The notes under the pieces were generated by a model. That model ran no database searches, was not told the origin of the DNA, and saw only the letters and a list, made by a program, of their open reading frames with translations. A stretch of DNA of 64,000 nt from NCBI RefSeq assembly GCF_003130705.1, contig NZ_CP021355.1:868001-932000 (forward strand). The letters are read 5' to 3'. The position numbers were made by a program, and so were the translations under genes. Positions 9,670 to 18,926 of this stretch are shown piece after piece (position 1 is the stretch's first letter; each line of letters starts with the position of its first letter). Source of the DNA: Rhodococcus oxybenzonivorans. GTDB taxonomy: Bacteria > Actinomycetota > Actinomycetes > Mycobacteriales > Mycobacteriaceae.

Positions 9670-10187
9670 TCAATTCTCCTTCTCGGTAGATTCTCCAAAA
9701 GGACCGAACACACGAACAGTCAATTGTGCGGAGGGTCCGGGCCAGGTGGAGTCGGATCGTGTACCGAGTGGATCGGTGTGCAGCCGCCGTGGTGGGCGGT
9801 GCTTTGATCGGGACTGCACCTGGCCTGCATCAAGAGTGATGCACATCACGCGTCTGGCCAACCGAGGGCACTACGGTTAAAGATGCGGACCACGTCCGGG
9901 GAAAACACGGACAATGATGCCGACGGTCATCCCGGATGTGGCGGCGCCACCACACGATTTTTGCGGCCACATCCTCCGTTCCCCGACGTGCACGGTAAGC
10001 CGATCGCCACGCCGTGGCGCACTCGCGCAGGAAAAAGCAGCCTCGAATGGTCCGCCACCCGCACGGGCGGCGGAATCACCGCCGCTCGGCCGCATAACCG
10101 GCAGGAAGCCAGAGGCACTCCACCGCACAACGATTCGAGTACTACCTCGGACGCGAGACGAGGCATTCGGCGCGTAGATTGCACGGC
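9670..10187. other. Divergent intergenic region
   Basis: 518 bases between the luciferase-like gene (minus) and the crotonase gene (plus). It should hold both promoters. I looked for an FMN riboswitch that could control the ribBA unit and saw no recognisable RFN core. No convincing gene is present; the overlapping open frames here lack ribosome sites and family features. Confidence 0.5.
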
Positions 10188-11009
10188 ATGAATGAAGAGA
10201 GAGTTCGTATCCGAGTAGGTGACAACGGTGTCGCAACGGTTGCGATGGTGCGCCGGGACAAGCACAACGCGTTGGATCAGGCGATGTTTGAAGGTCTGCG
10301 GCGCGCCGCCAGTCAACTGGCAGATGACCGGAAAATTCGGGCAGTGGTGCTTTACGGAGAAGGCAAGAGTTTCTGCTCGGGTTTGGATATCCCGAGCTTC
10401 CTCGCCGACCCTGTTGAAGGTATTGAGGCCCTGCTCGTCCGTGAACACGGACATGCGGCCAACTTCGCGCAACGCGCCGCCTATGACTGGTCCCGCGTTC
10501 CCGTGCCGGTGATCGCCGCAATCAGTGGTCACTGTTTTGGGGGAGGCATGCAGATCGCACTGGGTGCTGACATTCGTATCGCCGCACCCGACTCGAGTCT
10601 GTCCATCATGGAGGTCAAATGGGGGCTCGTGCCGGACATGGCCATCACGCAGTCGCTGCCGCGACTTGTGGCCATCGATGTCGCCAAGGAACTTACCTTT
10701 ACCGGTCGCATCGTCTCGGGCGCCGAAGGTGAAGCACTTGGTCTGGTCACCCGCACGGCAGACGACCCGCTCGCCTCTGCACTGGCTCTCGCAGAGGAGA
10801 TCGCTCAGAAATCACCCGATGCGGTCCGCGCGGCCAAGCATCTCTACGACCAGACGTGGACCGGTACTGACGCTGCCGCAGCCCTTGTTCTCGAGACCGA
10901 TCTGCAAAGAAAACTTCACGGAAGCCCAAATCAGATCGCCGCTGTCACTGCCGGCATGGCGAAGCAGCCTCCGGTATTCGTAGATCCCGACCATGATCGG
11001 CTGCAGTAG
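10188..11009 (+). CDS. Enoyl-CoA hydratase/isomerase family protein (crotonase)
   Basis: A 273-residue crotonase-fold enzyme. The oxyanion-hole segments are visible as KSFCSGLDI and GHCFGGGMQIALGADIRIA, followed by EVKWGLVPDM, where the catalytic acidic residue of many members lies. It acts on acyl-CoA thioesters. The ATG at 10188 (MNEERVRIRV) is preferred over the TTG at 10179. It stands alone, divergent from the luciferase-like unit. Which acyl-CoA it uses, and whether it is a hydratase or isomerase, cannot be decided from sequence. Confidence 0.88.
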   Translation: MNEERVRIRVGDNGVATVAMVRRDKHNALDQAMFEGLRRAASQLADDRKIRAVVLYGEGKSFCSGLDIPSFLADPVEGIEALLVREHGHAANFAQRAAYDWSRVPVPVIAAISGHCFGGGMQIALGADIRIAAPDSSLSIMEVKWGLVPDMAITQSLPRLVAIDVAKELTFTGRIVSGAEGEALGLVTRTADDPLASALALAEEIAQKSPDAVRAAKHLYDQTWTGTDAAAALVLETDLQRKLHGSPNQIAAVTAGMAKQPPVFVDPDHDRLQ

Positions 11010-11501
11010 TTTTCCCAGGTTTCATCGGGTCCCGACACACACCTCAACTCCAGCCGAGGCGGCTTTCGTAATTTCGTAGCCGACGCGGCTGTACGTAATG
11101 CCAGTTAGCCAAACTTGTCCCGATAGCCCCCGGAGGGTTCCGTCGCTCGATGTGCCGTCAACCTCAACCGCCGCTGTCATCCCACCGAACATCCAGTCAG
11201 TGCGTAGTGCCTCAAGAGTCCTCCCTCGCCGATACAATCACTGCATCGTAAGCCGTTGATGACCGCTGGTCCGCCAAGTCGCCTCGGCTCAGATTTGGAA
11301 GCCCCAGTATTCAGCTTTATCGCTGACCTGGGGCTTTCCTGTATTTCGGGTTGGTCTAACCGAGCCTTCTGACGGAAACCGCAGTTCAGTGGGGTTTCAC
11401 CGTCGACAAGTCGGGATATCACGCTCTACCGGCCTGAGACGGCGGCACAAGTCAGCCACACAGGCAGGCAGGTTCGTTGTTCGGCGCGGGTTGCTCGTGG
11501 G
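11010..11501. other. Intergenic region at the edge of the accessory island
   Basis: 492 bases without a convincing gene. It contains one strong inverted repeat (listed separately) and an 11-base stretch ACATCCAGTCA near 11189 that equals one arm of the palindrome at 54,999-55,030. Downstream, gene content changes from metabolic chromosome genes to mobile and stress genes, so an island boundary may lie here. No tRNA or other obvious attachment site was found. Confidence 0.4.
11300..11337 (+). terminator. 9-bp hairpin AAGCCCCAG / CTGGGGCTT
   Basis: AAGCCCCAG (11300-11308) and CTGGGGCTT (11329-11337) form a perfect stem with a 20-nt loop, followed by TTCCTGTATTT. It resembles a rho-independent terminator on the plus strand, about 290 bases after the crotonase stop. 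Confidence 0.45.
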
Positions 11502-12701
11502 TCATGTGCTGATCAGGTGAAGTTCCGGACGTGTGGTGGGTTCGCCGAGGAGGAGTCGGAGGCGGGGCAGTTTGAAGGACAATTCTGCGGCGAGGTCCTT
11601 GAGGCTGAGTCCGTTGGCTTCGGCGAGTTCGAACGCTCGGGTGAGGAGGACGGGGATTTCCCCGGGGTATCCGTCGACTGGTTCCGGACGGAACAAGTTG
11701 AGTTTGCGGAGCTGGTTGAGGCGTTGATAGGCGCGGCGGTAGGCGGCGTCACTGACGGCCCCGACCTCGCGGCACCGGTAGATCAACGAGTCGACCGATA
11801 CACCCCAACCCTTGCCGAGCTGTTCGAGGGCTTTGAGGTCGAGTCGGGGCGGTAGGTGCGGGGTGATCTGCGCGGAGGGAGTAAGTAGCTCCGCGGCGAA
11901 TCGGTCGGCTTCCTTTTCCTGCTGTGGATCTCCGGTAGCCAGTTCACCATGCATCACAAGATGACCGAGTTCGTGCGCGGCGGTGAAACGGTGCCGGTAG
12001 ATGTCGTTGGCGCGGTCAGGCGTGAGCACGACGACCGGGCGATCGAGATGGGAGGTGGAGAAAGCATCGACGGTGGCGGTCGCTGCGCCGGCGAACGGTG
12101 ACAGCGTCACGATGAGGCCGTGTGTCTCCATGGTGCGGACCAGGTGAGCGATCGGTCCGGTCTGCAGTCCCCAGCGTTCCCGTAGTAATCGGGCGGCCGC
12201 TTCGGGGCCGGCGGGGTCATCGACGAGAACTTCGGCAGGCAGCGTTGGCAGATCCACCGGGGGCAGCTGCACCCGCTTCTCGAGTGCGTGGGCCAGTTCC
12301 CAGACCTGTTCGGTATAGGCAATCGCTTTATCTCGCTGGGTGGCAGGGGTGCGGCGCAGGCTGCGAAAGTGCGCGGACGAACTATCGAGTCGTGCATAGG
12401 GACGGCCTGCTGCGAAGAACGGCGGGATCACGTCGAGGACTTCGGCGAGGTGGCCGATGTTGTCGGGCCGTGGTGTCGTTGTCCCTGCCTCCCACTGGCT
12501 CACCGCGACCGGGGACACACCGAGTTCTTCGGCGACAGCTTTTTTGGTGAGACCGGCGAGACGACGAGCTTGAGTCAGTCGGGCGGGGTCGAAGCCAGCA
12601 GCAATCGCCGTCAACTGCTGTCGATCACCGTGTTGACCGGACACGGAGGATGACTCGTCGAGAAGAGAGAGTTGCCCGCGCAGGCGGGGTTGAGGATTCA
12701 C
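11502..12701 (-). CDS. XRE-family regulator with ImmA/IrrE metallopeptidase domain
   Basis: A 399-residue protein with an N-terminal Cro/C1-type HTH (LTQARRLAGLTKKAVAEELG, SPVAVSQWEAGTTTPRPDNI) and a C-terminal ImmA/IrrE zinc-peptidase domain with the HExxH motif in TAAHELGHLVMHG and a downstream acidic KEADRFAAELL. Members of this family cleave phage or element repressors in response to stress. Its start overlaps the stop of the upstream gene by 4 nt, so the two are co-translated. It sits immediately before an IS nest and may belong to an integrated element. The DNA target and protease substrate are unknown. Confidence 0.88.
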   Translation of the reverse strand: MNPQPRLRGQLSLLDESSSVSGQHGDRQQLTAIAAGFDPARLTQARRLAGLTKKAVAEELGVSPVAVSQWEAGTTTPRPDNIGHLAEVLDVIPPFFAAGRPYARLDSSSAHFRSLRRTPATQRDKAIAYTEQVWELAHALEKRVQLPPVDLPTLPAEVLVDDPAGPEAAARLLRERWGLQTGPIAHLVRTMETHGLIVTLSPFAGAATATVDAFSTSHLDRPVVVLTPDRANDIYRHRFTAAHELGHLVMHGELATGDPQQEKEADRFAAELLTPSAQITPHLPPRLDLKALEQLGKGWGVSVDSLIYRCREVGAVSDAAYRRAYQRLNQLRKLNLFRPEPVDGYPGEIPVLLTRAFELAEANGLSLKDLAAELSFKLPRLRLLLGEPTTRPELHLIST

Positions 12702-13492
12702 ACGTCATCACTCCCGGCCTTCAGCTCAAGCTCTACTTCGGCCGCGTGCAACGGTTCAGCTGTGCGTGGGGCGAGCACGAGGTCATCGAGCGGTGTATCG
12801 TCGAACCGAACACCACCGGTGACGGGAACGGGTGGCTGCACGAGGGACGGACGCAGTTCCAGCGACTCCCAGGTTCCGTTCAAGGGCTCCCAGTGACGCC
12901 ATACGACGGCGCCGGTCTCCTCATCGGCGAGAACAATTTCAGCAAGGCCCAGGTCGAACAGGCCTGACGGGTTGCTTGCATATCCGACCGTCACCACCCG
13001 ACCGAACTCGGCGAGCTGATCGAGTGCAGCCTGCTCGTCGGCGAAGTCCTGCGGATCCTCATCGACCTGATCGAAAGACAACTGAGCTTCAGCGTTCGGG
13101 GTTGCAAGTGTCAACAGCGACCGCCGCAGATCGGACAGCGGTTTGGGAAGCTTCGCGTCCTTGCGGCGGGTCCACCCATCCACCGCGAAGCGCCACGGGT
13201 ACAGCACAACCGCCGTCTCATCAAACACGACAAGATCGAACCTGCTGGTCACCTCGGCTGGCTTACGTGTAGTCACGCCGGGAATGTGTGCGGTGCATGC
13301 GATCAGCTGCTCGTGCTGGGCGGCCTTGAGGGTGTTTCCATAGGCGTCGTTCGTGCTTAGTTCACCTGCGATGTGAGCGGCGAGAGACTGCTGGTGGGCA
13401 CGGTGAATCGCGAGCGGAATGGCGTATAGAAACTCCTCAGCCGCATCACCGAATCGTTCCCGCGACCACTGCGAAGGCTTCATTTCTGACAC
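12698..13492 (-). CDS. Conserved-looking partner of XRE-ImmA protein, function unknown
   Basis: A 264-residue soluble protein, rich in Asp/Glu, with no signal peptide or membrane segment. It precedes the XRE-ImmA gene and overlaps it by ATGA. I do not recognise a domain. The alternating strand-like pattern (RFDLVVFDETAVVLYPWRF) and acidic C-terminal half give no catalytic motif. The tight coupling suggests that it is the partner, substrate or antagonist of the ImmA-type protease (inference). Confidence 0.75.
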   Translation of the reverse strand: MSEMKPSQWSRERFGDAAEEFLYAIPLAIHRAHQQSLAAHIAGELSTNDAYGNTLKAAQHEQLIACTAHIPGVTTRKPAEVTSRFDLVVFDETAVVLYPWRFAVDGWTRRKDAKLPKPLSDLRRSLLTLATPNAEAQLSFDQVDEDPQDFADEQAALDQLAEFGRVVTVGYASNPSGLFDLGLAEIVLADEETGAVVWRHWEPLNGTWESLELRPSLVQPPVPVTGGVRFDDTPLDDLVLAPRTAEPLHAAEVELELKAGSDDV

Positions 13493-13772
13493 GAAGCTTG
13501 CCCACCTATCTTCTGTTTATCGCACCCCTGCGGCGCAGGGCTTAACTTTACGACACAATTTGCGCAATCGCGACTTTCTGGGTGTGGCGTCGCGCACCAT
13601 TGGAAGGTGGAGGTTAACGGGAGGGTCCTATGACTTCCTGACCCCGAAACGCTGCAGGCCGGCGGCCAACCCAGATGGTTGCATCGATCCACCCCTACGA
13701 GCTCTTAGCGGGTGCACGCGCGGTGCGGCCGGAATGCGACTACCGGACAGCTGATGGTGTTTGACTGGATCC

Positions 13773-14120
13773 ATGACACAGTGGTTCAACGTTGAAGCTG
13801 ACTATCACCAGTTCAATCTGGCTGCCCCAGAAGCCGACACGACGGCATTCCAGGAATTTGGCAGCGTATTCGATACGGGGACCGCCTTCGTGACCTTCCA
13901 TACGGGAATCGCGTGCGGGCCGGTAACAGTCGGGATCGACATGCTGCAGTCGCCTCCGGAATGGAGCGAATCGGCGGAGTGGGACAACGTTGACGAGGCG
14001 GTCCTTTCCGCGCCGACCCCCCTCCGAGTCATCACCAATTCAGGGACAGTGCAGGAGGCCTTCGGGCAAATCGATGCCCCCTCTTCCGGGAAGTTCGGTA
14101 TACGAGGGTTGCGTCCATGA
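13773..14120 (+). CDS. Hypothetical protein next to IS110, possibly truncated
   Basis: 115 residues from the ATG at 13773 (MTQWFNVEADYHQFNL). The composition looks like a genuine beta-rich acidic protein (AFVTFHTGIACGPVTVGID). The C-terminus FGIRGLRP ends abruptly about 20 bases before the coding part of the IS110-family element. Downstream in another frame the text changes character, so the 3' end may have been lost or shifted by the insertion. Family not recognised. Confidence 0.5.
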   Translation: MTQWFNVEADYHQFNLAAPEADTTAFQEFGSVFDTGTAFVTFHTGIACGPVTVGIDMLQSPPEWSESAEWDNVDEAVLSAPTPLRVITNSGTVQEAFGQIDAPSSGKFGIRGLRP

Positions 14121-14141
14121 CGATGGATGCTCCTATTGCTG

Positions 14142-14354
14142 TCAAGCCGTGTCGGCCAGGGATAGGGAGCTGGATTTCTGCTCGCGGTCGGTGAGCCACC
14201 GCGAGTAGGTGAGGGCGAGATCGGGGTCGAGGCGTTGCCCGATTTCGAGACGTCGTATGCGCTGGTAGGGAACCGCGAGTGCGGTTGCCACCGTGGTGAT
14301 CGGGATGGCCAGTGTTCGGCGACGTTGGCGAAGTCGGCCCGTGCCGTTATTCAC
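14142..14354 (-). CDS. Small HTH-like protein translationally coupled to IS110 transposase
   Basis: 70 residues from a GTG that overlaps the transposase stop by 8 bases (GTGAATAA). The sequence has an XRE-like helix-turn-helix pattern: LRQRRRTLAIPITTVATALA, then VPYQRIRRLEIGQ, then LALTYSRWL. Its position, coupling and codon use indicate a real gene of the element rather than a shadow. It may bind the element ends or regulate transposase or guide-RNA expression (inference); I know of no established role. Confidence 0.6.
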   Translation of the reverse strand: MNNGTGRLRQRRRTLAIPITTVATALAVPYQRIRRLEIGQRLDPDLALTYSRWLTDREQKSSSLSLADTA

Positions 14355-15435
14355 TGGCAGCGGATTCTCCGATGATCTTGAAAACCTCGCGCGCGACGAA
14401 GCGTTTGAGGCAGCGGATGATCTCGCGCTCGGACTTGCGTTCCGCTGTGCGTCGCGCAATGTAGTCGACGGTGCGTGTGTCACCGGCGGACATCCGCACG
14501 AGCACGATGCGATGGATCGCGGAGTTGGCGGTGCGGTCACCGCCCCGGGAGAGCCGGTGCCGCTGATGCTTACCCGACGAGGCGGGGATGGGTGCAGTGC
14601 CGCACAGTGCGGCGAACTGCTGCTCGCTGCTCAGTCGTTCGGGGTTGTCACCGCAGGCGACCAGAAGCTGGCTGGCGACGAGAGGGCCGACGCCGGGCAG
14701 CTGCAATAGGGCCGGGTTGACCTGGGTGGCCAGCTCACCGAGCCGGGTGTCGATGCCATCGATGTCGGACGTGTGCTGCTGATGGCGCACGGCCAGTCGC
14801 TTCAAAGAGCCGCGGAGGGTTTGCTGCGGGCCGTGACCGGGAGTCGGCCGTGATCGAGCGAGTGCGGCAACGAGTTTCACGTTGCCGAGATTTCGGTAGG
14901 TAGCGCGTATCTGTTCCGGTGCGGTCACCAGCAGAGCATGGATCTGGTTCATCGCCGCGCCTCGCGCCTTGCGAGCCGAGGACCGTTCGGTGAGCAGGAT
15001 CCGCATCGATTCGACCAGCCCGTCGCGGTCTTTCGGGGTCGCCAGCCCGCGCCCGGACAGTGCAGTGACGGCCGCCTGGAGCGCGTCGAGCGGGTCGGAC
15101 TTGCCGTGCAGGCGGCGTGCCCGGCGGTCGGGCCGGGCGACCTCGAGAACGGTCATCCCGGCACGGCGCAGTACGCGCGCCAGTTCGGCGCCGTAGCTGC
15201 CGGTGCCCTCCACCGCGACCGCGACGACGACGCCGAATCCGCGAAGATAATCGATGACCTTCCGGTAGCCGGCGCCGGTGGCCCCGAACTCGCGGTCACC
15301 GAGTGGCCGTCCGTGTTCGTCGATGACCGCGACGTGATGGGTGTCCTTGTGGGTGTCGATTCCCCCGTAGACGCTGATCTTGCTCTCGTGGTCGGTGCCC
15401 ACAGATGATGCCCTTCCCTCGATCGGTGTGGACAC
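14347..15435 (-). CDS. IS110-family transposase
   Basis: 362 residues. The N-terminal DEDD/RuvC-like domain starts with VYGGIDTHKDTHHVAVIDEHG (first Asp in GIDTHK). The C-terminal Transposase_20 domain contains LPGVGPLVASQLLVACG and the catalytic-serine region PASSGKHQRHRLSRGGDR. Length is normal and no frameshift is seen, so it may be active. The GTG at 15402 with GGGAAGGG upstream is an alternative start. Enzymes of this family recombine target and donor using a structured RNA from the element's own non-coding end. Confidence 0.93.
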   Translation of the reverse strand: MSTPIEGRASSVGTDHESKISVYGGIDTHKDTHHVAVIDEHGRPLGDREFGATGAGYRKVIDYLRGFGVVVAVAVEGTGSYGAELARVLRRAGMTVLEVARPDRRARRLHGKSDPLDALQAAVTALSGRGLATPKDRDGLVESMRILLTERSSARKARGAAMNQIHALLVTAPEQIRATYRNLGNVKLVAALARSRPTPGHGPQQTLRGSLKRLAVRHQQHTSDIDGIDTRLGELATQVNPALLQLPGVGPLVASQLLVACGDNPERLSSEQQFAALCGTAPIPASSGKHQRHRLSRGGDRTANSAIHRIVLVRMSAGDTRTVDYIARRTAERKSEREIIRCLKRFVAREVFKIIGESAASE

Positions 15436-15560
15436 GCACCAACCGGGCGGGCAGACAGCACATAGACGAGACTGCCGAAGTCAAGCTCCTATCAAGTCAT
15501 GCCTGCCCGGTCGGTGCGCGCAGCCACGAGGTGACGGACAGATCCATCGGAAGACAGTCC
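15436..15560 (-). ncRNA. Candidate IS110 bridge-RNA region
   Basis: The non-coding flank upstream of the transposase is where IS110-group elements encode their bridge RNA (established for IS621). Here a long imperfect stem is visible: ACCAACCGGGCGGGCAG near 15440 against CTGCCCGGTCGGT near 15510. Exact ends, guide loops and transcription are not determinable without a second copy or folding. Confidence 0.35.
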
Positions 15561-15734
15561 CACATCGGGGCGTCGGTGTACGACCGGGTCACGTCACCCC
15601 GCGGCCCGTATCCATCATCTATGTGTACGAGCCGGATCTCGTACCAATGACCGGCGTGTCGTAACCGGACGAGAGACGGTCACCGCGTGATTCTTCGAGA
15701 GAGGTACCAACTCGACTCGACGAAAGAGCACGCG

Positions 15735-16506
15735 ATGACCACTGCCCACGATATCGACCTGCATCAGATCCTGACCGACCGACTCACCGGTGCGAGCCCC
15801 GACCTGCTGCGCGAGCTGCTGACGCTGTTCATCCATACCCTGATGGGCGCCGAAGCCGACGCGCTGTGCGGCGCCGGCTACGGACAACGCTCCGACGAGC
15901 GCACCAACTCCCGTAACGGGTACCGGCACCGCGACTTCGATACCCGCGTCGGCACTCTCGACGTCGCCATCCCCAAACTGCGATCTGGTTCGTACTTCCC
16001 CGACTGGTTGCTCGAACGCCGCAAGCGTGCCGAGCGGGCGCTGACCTCGGTGGTGGCCACCTGCTACCTGCTCGGCGTCTCCACCCGCCGGATGGACCGG
16101 CTCGTCGATACCTTGGGCATCACCAGCCTGTCCAAGTCTCAGGTGTCCGTCATGGCCAAGGAACTCGACACCCAAGTCGAGGCGTTCCGCAGCCGGCCGC
16201 TCGATGCCGGGCCGTACACGTTCGTCGCCGCCGACGCGCTCGTGTTGAAGGTCCGGGAGAACGGGCGGGTGGTCAACGTGCACACCCTGGTCGCGGTCGG
16301 CGTCAACGCCTTGGGCTACCGGGAGATCCTGGGCCTGGATGTGACCTCCAGCGAGGATGGTGCCGGGTGGTTGGCGTTCTTCCGGTCGCTGGTCGCGCGC
16401 GGTTTGTCCGGGGTGCGGTTGGTGACCTCCGACGCGCACGCCGGTCTCGTGTCTGCGATCGGCGCTACCTTGCCGGGAGCGGCATGGCAACGGTGCCGAA
16501 CGCATT
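15735..16506 (+). pseudogene. IS256-family transposase, N-terminal part (left copy)
   Basis: Starts MTTAHDIDLHQILTDR and shows the Mutator/IS256 core (TNSRNGYRHRDFDTRVGTLD, RRMDRLVDTLGI) and two acidic catalytic regions (FVAADALVLKV, VTSDAHAGLVSAIG). It ends at WQRCRTH, where the ISAzo13-family element is inserted; the next codons (YSTNL...) resume at 18,678. The long open frame that continues past this point is only the antisense of the inserted transposase. Non-functional. Confidence 0.85.
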
Positions 16507-18677
16507 GTGACTGTAAGGAATTAATGTGTCGATTCGGGTGTGTCGCCCTCTCGTGGTGGTATGGCAGCGAGGAGGGCGGCGGCGGTGCGGTAGCGGATGG
16601 TTGCCGGTGCCGGGGTGTAGCCGTCCTGTTCGAGCAGTGGCCGCACGTCGAGCAGGGCATTGCCGATGGTGCGTGGGCTGACCTGGAACAGTTCGGCCAG
16701 GACGGCGCGGTTGCAGAGCTGGCGCATATGCAGAACGGTGGCCAGGACGCGTTCGGCATCGGTGATCTTCTGGAGGAAGATTCCGCCGCGGCCCCCGGGC
16801 ATGCGTTCGCCGCCGCGTTGGGCGTAGCGGCGTCGTTCGACCATGGCGGCTTGCCGGACGGCGAGGCGTTCGACGAGGTCGCCCAGTTGCCGGCGACTCA
16901 TGCCGGTCAGTGCCGGATGCGACAGTGCCTCGGGGAGCGGCCGATTCGGTGTCGGGTCGGGTGCCGTGCCGTCACGGAGAAATCCCGCGAGGTCTGCGGC
17001 GGTGCTGAAGCGCAGCCCGATGGTCGGGGTGACGTGATGGCCGTGTTCGTCGAGCAGCATCCGCGTTTCGGCGATGATTTCGCCGATGGAGTTCGGATTC
17101 ACCCCGAGCAGATCCGACAGCACCCGCTGAGGGCAGACCTGCCGCAGATACACGACGGTGATCAGCAGGGCCGCGGCGTCCGACAGCAGGCGTCGCCCGC
17201 CGGCACCCGGGGCATTGCGGCGCCGGCCGCCGCGTTGGTGCCAGCGGCGTTGCTCGGCGCGGGCGGCCTGAGCCGGTGCCAGCCGTGCGGTGAGTTCCTC
17301 CAGCTCGTCGCCCGTCATGCCAGTCAGGCGCGAGTCGGCGAGCATCGCGACGGCCGCGGCACGCTCGCCTTCCCGGTCCCGGTTGGGAACCGGAGCGGCG
17401 TCGGCGTGAGTGGGTTCGATGGTGTAGTTCCACGTTCCGCACTGGGCGTGCGGGCGGATGGGCAACGCGCGCAACTCCTCTCGACCAACCGAGATCCCGA
17501 TCGGGTAGTCGCCGGTGTCCAGCTCGGCGTCCACGCGCAGCCCGGTGCGGGTGCGGGTGGAGGCGATGGTCTTGACCACGACCTCGTGGCTGGTCAGCGG
17601 CCGCCCCCGCCAGTTCATGGTGATCTGGGAGAACAGCCGGTGCTCGATCTTGTTCCACTTCGAGGTGCCGGGCGGGAAGTGGCAGACCGTAATCGCCAAC
17701 CCGGTCTCGGTTGCCAGCGCAGCCAATTCCGCCTTCCACAACCGGTACCGGTAGCTGTTGGAGCCACCGGCGTCGGCGGTGATCAGCAGCCGGCGCGCGT
17801 GCGGGTAGTCGGCGGCGCCGCGGGCCTGCCGCCAGCGGCGGATGGAGGCGACCGCGAACGCGGCGGTGTCGTGGTCGACGCCGACATTGACCCAACCTGC
17901 GTCGGTGGTCAAGTCGTAGACGCCGTACGGGATGGCCCGGTCCGCATTCGGTCCGGTGAAGAAGCTGTGATCGACCACCCGCACCGGATCGCCGTGCGGC
18001 CGCCACTCGCGCCCCGGGGTGGGCAGCTGGCCGAGTTGTTCCTTCTTCTTCGAATCGACGCTGATCACCGGCTCGCCCGCGTCCTGGTGCGCCTTGACCT
18101 GCTCGTTGATGTAGCGGAACTGCACGTCCCGGTCCGGGTGCTGCTCGCCTTCCAACGTCTTGGCGTTGGCCTGCAAACTGAATCCGTTGTCCCGCAACAA
18201 CCGTCCCACCGTCGGTGCGGACACCGGATGGCCCTGCCGGGTCAGCTCCTCGGCCAGGTGTCGCAGCGACTTGGTCGTCCACCGCAACGGAGACTCCGGA
18301 TCCCCACGCTCATCCGGCTCGACCAGCGCCAACAACGCAGGCACCAGCTGCGGATTCAGCGCGTCCGCACCCTTGCGGCCCCCACCCGGACGGCGGACCC
18401 GACCCGTCGGCGCCGGCTGCTCGCCGGCCTCCAACTCGAACACGCCCCTGCGAACCGTGGTCTCGCTGACACCGACCGCCCGGGCCACCGCCCGCACCCC
18501 GCCATGCCCCAGCGACCGGGCCTCCGCCGCCAACGCCAAACGCCGCTGCCGCTCGTTCAGGTGCGGCAACAAGACCTCGAACCGCTCCCGCAACCGGTCC
18601 TCGACCTCGCTCACAACCGCCCTACCGCACCGACCTGACTCAAACTGCAAAACACCATGTTATTACCTTACAGTCAC
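16507..18677 (-). mobile_element. ISAzo13-family element, copy A (2171 bp)
   Basis: Ends are GTGACTGTAAGG (16507) and CCTTACAGTCAC (18677), a 12-bp perfect terminal inverted repeat, flanked by a 3-bp target duplication ATT at 16504-16506 and 18678-18680. Joining the flanks restores an uninterrupted IS256 transposase frame (CRTH-YSTNL), which proves the boundaries. Confidence 0.92.
16521..18614 (-). CDS. ISAzo13-family transposase (DDE)
   Basis: 697 residues from GTG 18614 (a TTG at 18650 is possible). The N-terminal HTH region (LSLGHGGVRAVARAVGVSET-like) is followed by a DDE catalytic core: first Asp in VISVDSKKK, second in LLITADAGGSNSY, Glu in TSKWNKIEHRLFSQI. After it comes a ~290-residue C-terminal extension with repeated RRRYAQRGGER/RRWHQRGGRRR segments. 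The frame is intact and probably active; the second copy in this window is one base shorter and frameshifted. Confidence 0.92.
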   Translation of the reverse strand: MSEVEDRLRERFEVLLPHLNERQRRLALAAEARSLGHGGVRAVARAVGVSETTVRRGVFELEAGEQPAPTGRVRRPGGGRKGADALNPQLVPALLALVEPDERGDPESPLRWTTKSLRHLAEELTRQGHPVSAPTVGRLLRDNGFSLQANAKTLEGEQHPDRDVQFRYINEQVKAHQDAGEPVISVDSKKKEQLGQLPTPGREWRPHGDPVRVVDHSFFTGPNADRAIPYGVYDLTTDAGWVNVGVDHDTAAFAVASIRRWRQARGAADYPHARRLLITADAGGSNSYRYRLWKAELAALATETGLAITVCHFPPGTSKWNKIEHRLFSQITMNWRGRPLTSHEVVVKTIASTRTRTGLRVDAELDTGDYPIGISVGREELRALPIRPHAQCGTWNYTIEPTHADAAPVPNRDREGERAAAVAMLADSRLTGMTGDELEELTARLAPAQAARAEQRRWHQRGGRRRNAPGAGGRRLLSDAAALLITVVYLRQVCPQRVLSDLLGVNPNSIGEIIAETRMLLDEHGHHVTPTIGLRFSTAADLAGFLRDGTAPDPTPNRPLPEALSHPALTGMSRRQLGDLVERLAVRQAAMVERRRYAQRGGERMPGGRGGIFLQKITDAERVLATVLHMRQLCNRAVLAELFQVSPRTIGNALLDVRPLLEQDGYTPAPATIRYRTAAALLAAIPPREGDTPESTH

Positions 18678-18926
18678 ATTATTCGACGAATCTCATGTCC
18701 CAGACCCCGAAGAACTCGTGGCCCTGGGTGCGTGCGCTCCTGCACTCCGTTTACGACCAACCAGACGCCGATTCTGTTCATGCTCAATATGATCGGGTGA
18801 TTGATGCATTGTCGGAGAAGCTCCCGAGGGTCGCCGATCACCTCGATGCAGCCCGGGTGGATCTGCTCGCGTTCACCGCGTTTCCCAAGCAGATCTGGCG
18901 TCAGATCTGGTCCAACAATCCCGAGG
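18678..18926 (+). pseudogene. IS256-family transposase, middle part (left copy)
   Basis: Continues the frame of 15735-16506: MSQTPKNSWPWVRALLHSVY, AFPKQIWRQIWSNNP. The family's final segment (ERLNREIRRRTDVVGIFP-type, carrying the last catalytic Glu) is absent because the recombinase element abuts at ~18,921-18,930. Confidence 0.85.

Larger units (their letters stand above)
14142..15622 (-). mobile_element. IS110-family insertion sequence (ends approximate)
   Basis: Transposase gene 14347-15435, a coupled small HTH gene at its 3' end, and a ~190-base non-coding 5' flank reaching the neighbouring IS256-type terminus. IS110 elements lack terminal inverted repeats, so the ends cannot be fixed from one copy. 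The right limit is set only by the start of the IS256-like end at 15623. Confidence 0.7.

Noticed and set aside
9670-10187. FMN riboswitch upstream of the luciferase-like/ribBA unit
   Set aside because: No RFN-like conserved core could be recognised in the intergenic sequence.
16521-18638. Plus-strand continuation of the left IS256 frame (a 983-codon ORF)
   Set aside because: After WQRCRTH the text is the antisense of the ISAzo13 transposase; the IS boundaries and target duplication prove the join is an insertion artefact.
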